Source: JAPPHY01 sp034423135 (lineage in GTDB: Bacteria > Chloroflexota > Dehalococcoidia > Lucifugimonadales > UBA2985). Taken from it: 64,000 nucleotides of DNA. Shown here piece by piece: positions 61,279 through 64,000 of the stretch. The translations under genes were made by a program, and so were the position numbers. Position 1 is the stretch's first letter. Each line of letters opens with the position of its first letter. The stretch covers positions 9,397-73,396 of the forward strand of contig DAOUJC010000022.1 in assembly GCA_034423135.1 (NCBI GenBank). The letters are read 5' to 3'. The notes beneath the pieces were generated by a model, which saw nothing but the letters and a program-made list of their open reading frames with translations, ran no database searches and was not told the origin of the DNA.

Positions 61279-63690
61279 ATGGAAGTGATACGATACCGCA
61301 ACGGCAATCCGGGGCGTCTGGCGCAGACGCTGGCGTTGGGCTTTGTCCTGTTCGCCCTGATGTTTCTGATTGCTTGCTCGAGCGAAGACCCAACGCCTGT
61401 GCCGCCAACCCAAGAGGCACAGCCTACCGCTACGTCAACCAGCGCCCCGGCGGCTACTGCTGATACTGCTGTTGTTGAGCCAACACCCACGGACTCACCT
61501 CCACCAGCGGAGACGGCCACGCCCTCAGGTCCGCCGGTACAGGTGGTGGCAACCTCCAACATTGTGGGCGACTGGGCCAAGGTGGTAGGCGGGGACCGGG
61601 TAGAGGTCTTCAGCCTGCTGCCGCCGGGCGGCGACCCGCACAACTTCTCGCCAACGGCGCAGGACGTCGCCAGGGTGGCGGACGCGGACGTTGTACTGTC
61701 CATCGGCCTTGGCCTTGAGGCCGACTGGCTGGCAGACCTACTGCACAATGCCAGCGCGGAAGACTCGATGGTCGCGCTAGGTGAGGGCGTCGATCCCCTG
61801 GAGTTCGCCACCGCGGAATTGCATGACGATCACGGTGAAGGCGAGCACATGGATGAGCATGACGACCACATGGATGAGGGCGGCGACGAACACGGTGAGC
61901 TGGTAGGGCGCCTGCTCGTTGCGGATGCGGTGGATTCGCACCTCTCCGTCATCGATCTCAGCACCGACGTAGTCGACATCGGAATCTTCGATGTCGCCGC
62001 GCCCGGCGCGACCGTGTACCCCAGCCCCACCCACCGCTACGGCATCGTCCTCGCCCGCGGGCCGGAGGGCAACGACGACCGCATCCACGTCTTCGACGGC
62101 GGCGTCTTCCTCGTCGAGCACGGCGATCACCACGACCTTGTCCAGAATCCGGTCACCCGCCACTCACTGGAGATCGCTGAAGAGTGGCCGGTGCACTACG
62201 TCAACAGTCACGGCTGGACTGCGATCTTCACCGACGCCCACGGTCACGTGATCTTGATCAACGAGCATGACTTGACCGAAACGCAGGGCGATTACGAACC
62301 AGTCGAGCTCGAGGCCGGACCACAGCATGGCGCGGCGGTCGTCGTTTCCGATGACCACGTCATCCTCAGCACCAACAATCCGGCGTGCACCCAGTTTGTC
62401 CCATCACCCGACTGCCTGCCGCTCGGCGTCGAAGTGCACACGTTCGACAACGAAGTCGTCTACGACGCAGCCAACAGCGCCTGCCCTAGCCTGCACGGCG
62501 AATCGCACAACGCACACGGCGTCGTCTTCGGCTGCTTCGGCGGCGTGCTCTTGGTGCACGAGCACGACGGCGGGTACGAGCATGAGCTCATCCCCTATCC
62601 AGAGGAGACGGGTGAATTTGGAGAGTTCGCGATCGGCCAATTCTTCGGTCATCATGGCAGCGACACCTTCTTCGGCCCTGCGACCCTCTTCCCCGACGGC
62701 CAGTGCTGTGAGCAGGGCGGCATCTGGCTGATAGACGTCGACCACGGCGAGATGCACGAGGTGTTCCCTGAGCCCATTGCTGCGGGCGCGTTCTCGGGCG
62801 ACGGCGAGACCTTCTACATCCTCCCAGCTGACGGCGTTCTGCGCGCATTCGACGCTCACGATGGCGAGCTGATCGAGTCCGTGCAGTTGGTCGACCCGTT
62901 CGAGATTGTGTTCGGAAGTCCTTCGCCCAAAATGATCGGCGTTGGCGAGTGGCTCTACGTCGCCGACCCGAATAGCGGTCATGTCCTTGGGGTCCACCTC
63001 GAACACATGGAGATCGAGGAGGAATGGCACCTCGGCGGTGCGCCGTCGAGCCTGGCGTTCGTCGGGATCACGGGTGAGGCTGAAGAACACGACGAACACG
63101 GGCATGAAGGCGAGGGTGGACAGGATACCCACATGGATGAGCACGGCCACGACGACCACGGCTCTCTGGATCCTCACTTCTGGTTCGATCCGGTCCGGGT
63201 GAAGGTCGCAGTGGACGAAATAGCCTCTCAGCTCTCGGCCGTAGACCCCGACAGCGCGAGCACCTACCAGCAGAATGCCTCAGAGTTCAAGCAGCAGCTC
63301 GACGAGCTTCACGCCTGGATCCAGGAGCAGGTCAGCGCGGTGCCGCAGGAGCGCAGGCTGCTGGTCACGTCGCACGACAGCCTCTCCTACTTCGCAGAGC
63401 TCTACGGATTCGAGGTAGTCGGGCTGGTGATTCCGTCTCTGGGCACCGAGGTGGAGCCCTCTGCGGAGCACATTGCGGGAGTAGTGGAGGTGGTCCGGGA
63501 GCACAATATCCCGGCAGTGTTTGGCGAGACGACGGTCAGCGAGAGGCTGGCGCAAGCCATTGCTGCGGAGACCGGCGCGTCGCTGATCCAGCTCTACTCG
63601 GGTTCCCTTGGTGCGGAAGGCAGCGGCGCCGACACGTACCTTCTCATGTTCCGAGCCAACGTGGAGCGCATCGTTGGAGGGCTGAAGTGA
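61279..63690 (+). CDS. Zinc-binding receptor lipoprotein (ZnuA/AztC type) with inserted AztD-like beta-propeller
   Basis: 803 residues. Signal and lipobox at 20-33 (LIACSS). Residues 88-180 are the N-lobe of a cluster A-I receptor (VVATSNIVGDWAKVVGGDRV, SLLPPGGDPHNFSPTAQDV). A His/Asp-rich linker (182-205) follows. Residues about 208-597 match AztD zinc chaperones (HLSVIDLSTD, ACPSLHGESHNAHGVVFGC, GGVLLVHEHDGG). A second His-rich linker (603-628) leads into the C-lobe, DPHFWFDPVRV to the end, with TSHDSLSYFAELYG. Likely zinc ligands are His121, His633 and His699. No permease or ATPase gene is visible before the window ends. Confidence 0.85.
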   Translation: MEVIRYRNGNPGRLAQTLALGFVLFALMFLIACSSEDPTPVPPTQEAQPTATSTSAPAATADTAVVEPTPTDSPPPAETATPSGPPVQVVATSNIVGDWAKVVGGDRVEVFSLLPPGGDPHNFSPTAQDVARVADADVVLSIGLGLEADWLADLLHNASAEDSMVALGEGVDPLEFATAELHDDHGEGEHMDEHDDHMDEGGDEHGELVGRLLVADAVDSHLSVIDLSTDVVDIGIFDVAAPGATVYPSPTHRYGIVLARGPEGNDDRIHVFDGGVFLVEHGDHHDLVQNPVTRHSLEIAEEWPVHYVNSHGWTAIFTDAHGHVILINEHDLTETQGDYEPVELEAGPQHGAAVVVSDDHVILSTNNPACTQFVPSPDCLPLGVEVHTFDNEVVYDAANSACPSLHGESHNAHGVVFGCFGGVLLVHEHDGGYEHELIPYPEETGEFGEFAIGQFFGHHGSDTFFGPATLFPDGQCCEQGGIWLIDVDHGEMHEVFPEPIAAGAFSGDGETFYILPADGVLRAFDAHDGELIESVQLVDPFEIVFGSPSPKMIGVGEWLYVADPNSGHVLGVHLEHMEIEEEWHLGGAPSSLAFVGITGEAEEHDEHGHEGEGGQDTHMDEHGHDDHGSLDPHFWFDPVRVKVAVDEIASQLSAVDPDSASTYQQNASEFKQQLDELHAWIQEQVSAVPQERRLLVTSHDSLSYFAELYGFEVVGLVIPSLGTEVEPSAEHIAGVVEVVREHNIPAVFGETTVSERLAQAIAAETGASLIQLYSGSLGAEGSGADTYLLMFRANVERIVGGLK

Positions 63691-63742
63691 GCTCTCAGTC
63701 GAACTCGCGATGACCCTTCGATCCGTCTCCTGAGACGCAATT

Positions 63743-63776
63743 CCACGCCGTGGGCCACAGAGGTCCCACGGCGTGG
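63743..63776 (+). terminator. Strong hairpin after the zinc receptor gene
   Basis: CCACGCCGTGGG (63743-63754) pairs perfectly with CCCACGGCGTGG (63765-63776) over a 10-base loop, 53 bases after the stop. It lacks a T-run. It suggests that the transcript ends here, so an ABC permease is not co-transcribed downstream. Confidence 0.6.
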
Positions 63777-63821
63777 ACGCGTTAACGACCCAGGTCACGA
63801 GCGGTGCGTGACTTGTCTCCT

Positions 63822-63881
63822 GTGGGTACCCACAAGGGGCACCCCTACGGGGACTTTGGCGTAACTGCGTTGGGAGTCACG
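63822..63881. repeat. Dispersed intergenic repeat, copy 2
   Basis: It starts with the perfect palindrome GTGGGTACCCAC (63822-63833) and then shares a 30-base identical block and a similar following block with 48388-48444. Confidence 0.75.
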
Positions 63882-63902
63882 AGAATCCGTCATTCTTGTA
63901 TG

Positions 63903-64000
63903 TGTCAGCTAATTCGTTGACAGATTTTGCAGGGTCTGTAGTGGGGTCTTGCCGCCGAGGCCCTGGTGGGGTCTCTCGGTGTTGTAGTAGAGGAGGTACT
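63903..64000 (-). mobile_element. End of an insertion sequence, cut by window edge
   Basis: The minus-strand frame ends at the TAG at 63909-63911 and reads YLLYYNTERPHQGLGGKTPL, the C-terminal end of a DDE integrase-type transposase (IS481/IS3 superfamily). TGTCAGCTAATTCGTTGACA just outside the stop is an imperfect inverted pair and probably lies in the terminal repeat. The exact element end cannot be fixed. Confidence 0.75.
63909..64000 (-). CDS. Transposase C-terminus (partial)
   Basis: Thirty residues visible. YYNTERPHQGLGGKTP is the conserved motif after the last catalytic Glu in IS481- and IS3-family transposases. The remainder lies outside the window, so intactness is unknown. Confidence 0.75.
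   Translation of the reverse strand, partial: YLLYYNTERPHQGLGGKTPLQTLQNLSTN

Overview
This 64 kb window is high-GC (roughly 60-65% by eye), densely coded bacterial chromosome. It reads like a member of the Chloroflexota, most likely a Dehalococcoidia/SAR202-type lineage. That placement is inference from gene content, gene order and protein style, not from a marker-gene tree. There are no CRISPR arrays or prophage. The only transposon sign is a transposase end cut by the right edge.

Left region (1-9.7 kb): the 5' part of a YqeK-like HD phosphohydrolase and zinc-type L28 on the minus strand, then fakA-degV-recG on the plus strand, converging on a minus-strand SPFH/NfeD membrane-quality-control pair. 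A Fic protein gene follows, preceded by clusters of 12-bp tandem repeats.

Central region (9.7-30.9 kb): one unbroken minus-strand run of 37 genes joining the str, S10, spc and alpha clusters: rpsL, rpsG, fusA, rpsJ through rplO, secY, adk, map, infA, rpmJ, rpsM, rpsK, rpsD, rpoA, rplQ, truA, rplM, rpsI. It has a strong sigma70-like promoter at 30960-30988. tuf is absent from its usual place. Several products carry long low-complexity additions: 209 N-terminal residues on L5, about 149 C-terminal residues on L13, and acidic tails on S17, S3, L4 and RpoA.

Housekeeping region (31-45 kb): a NYN-domain gene with two tetraloop hairpins in its leader, tRNA-Pro, a yacL-ispD-ispF-cysS block (non-mevalonate isoprenoid synthesis), a flavin oxidase, SAM hydrolase, secG, gatB, a ProU-type osmolyte ABC transporter with divergent binding protein, and queC.

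Accessory region (45-64 kb): a CPA2 antiporter, a STAS protein, tRNA-Ile, two tandem MFS paralogues with a long unusual C-terminal region and identical promoters, two convergent NCS2-type permeases each fused to a GHKL/RsbW-like domain, an aspartic-protease pair between palindromic repeats, a lipoprotein with four Cache-like repeats, and a zinc locus. The zinc locus is a Fur/Zur regulator followed by an 803-residue binding protein in which an AztD-like beta-propeller metallochaperone appears inserted into the histidine-rich loop of a ZnuA/AztC-type receptor. I regard this chaperone-receptor intercalation as the most interesting object in the window, followed by the permease-GHKL fusions.
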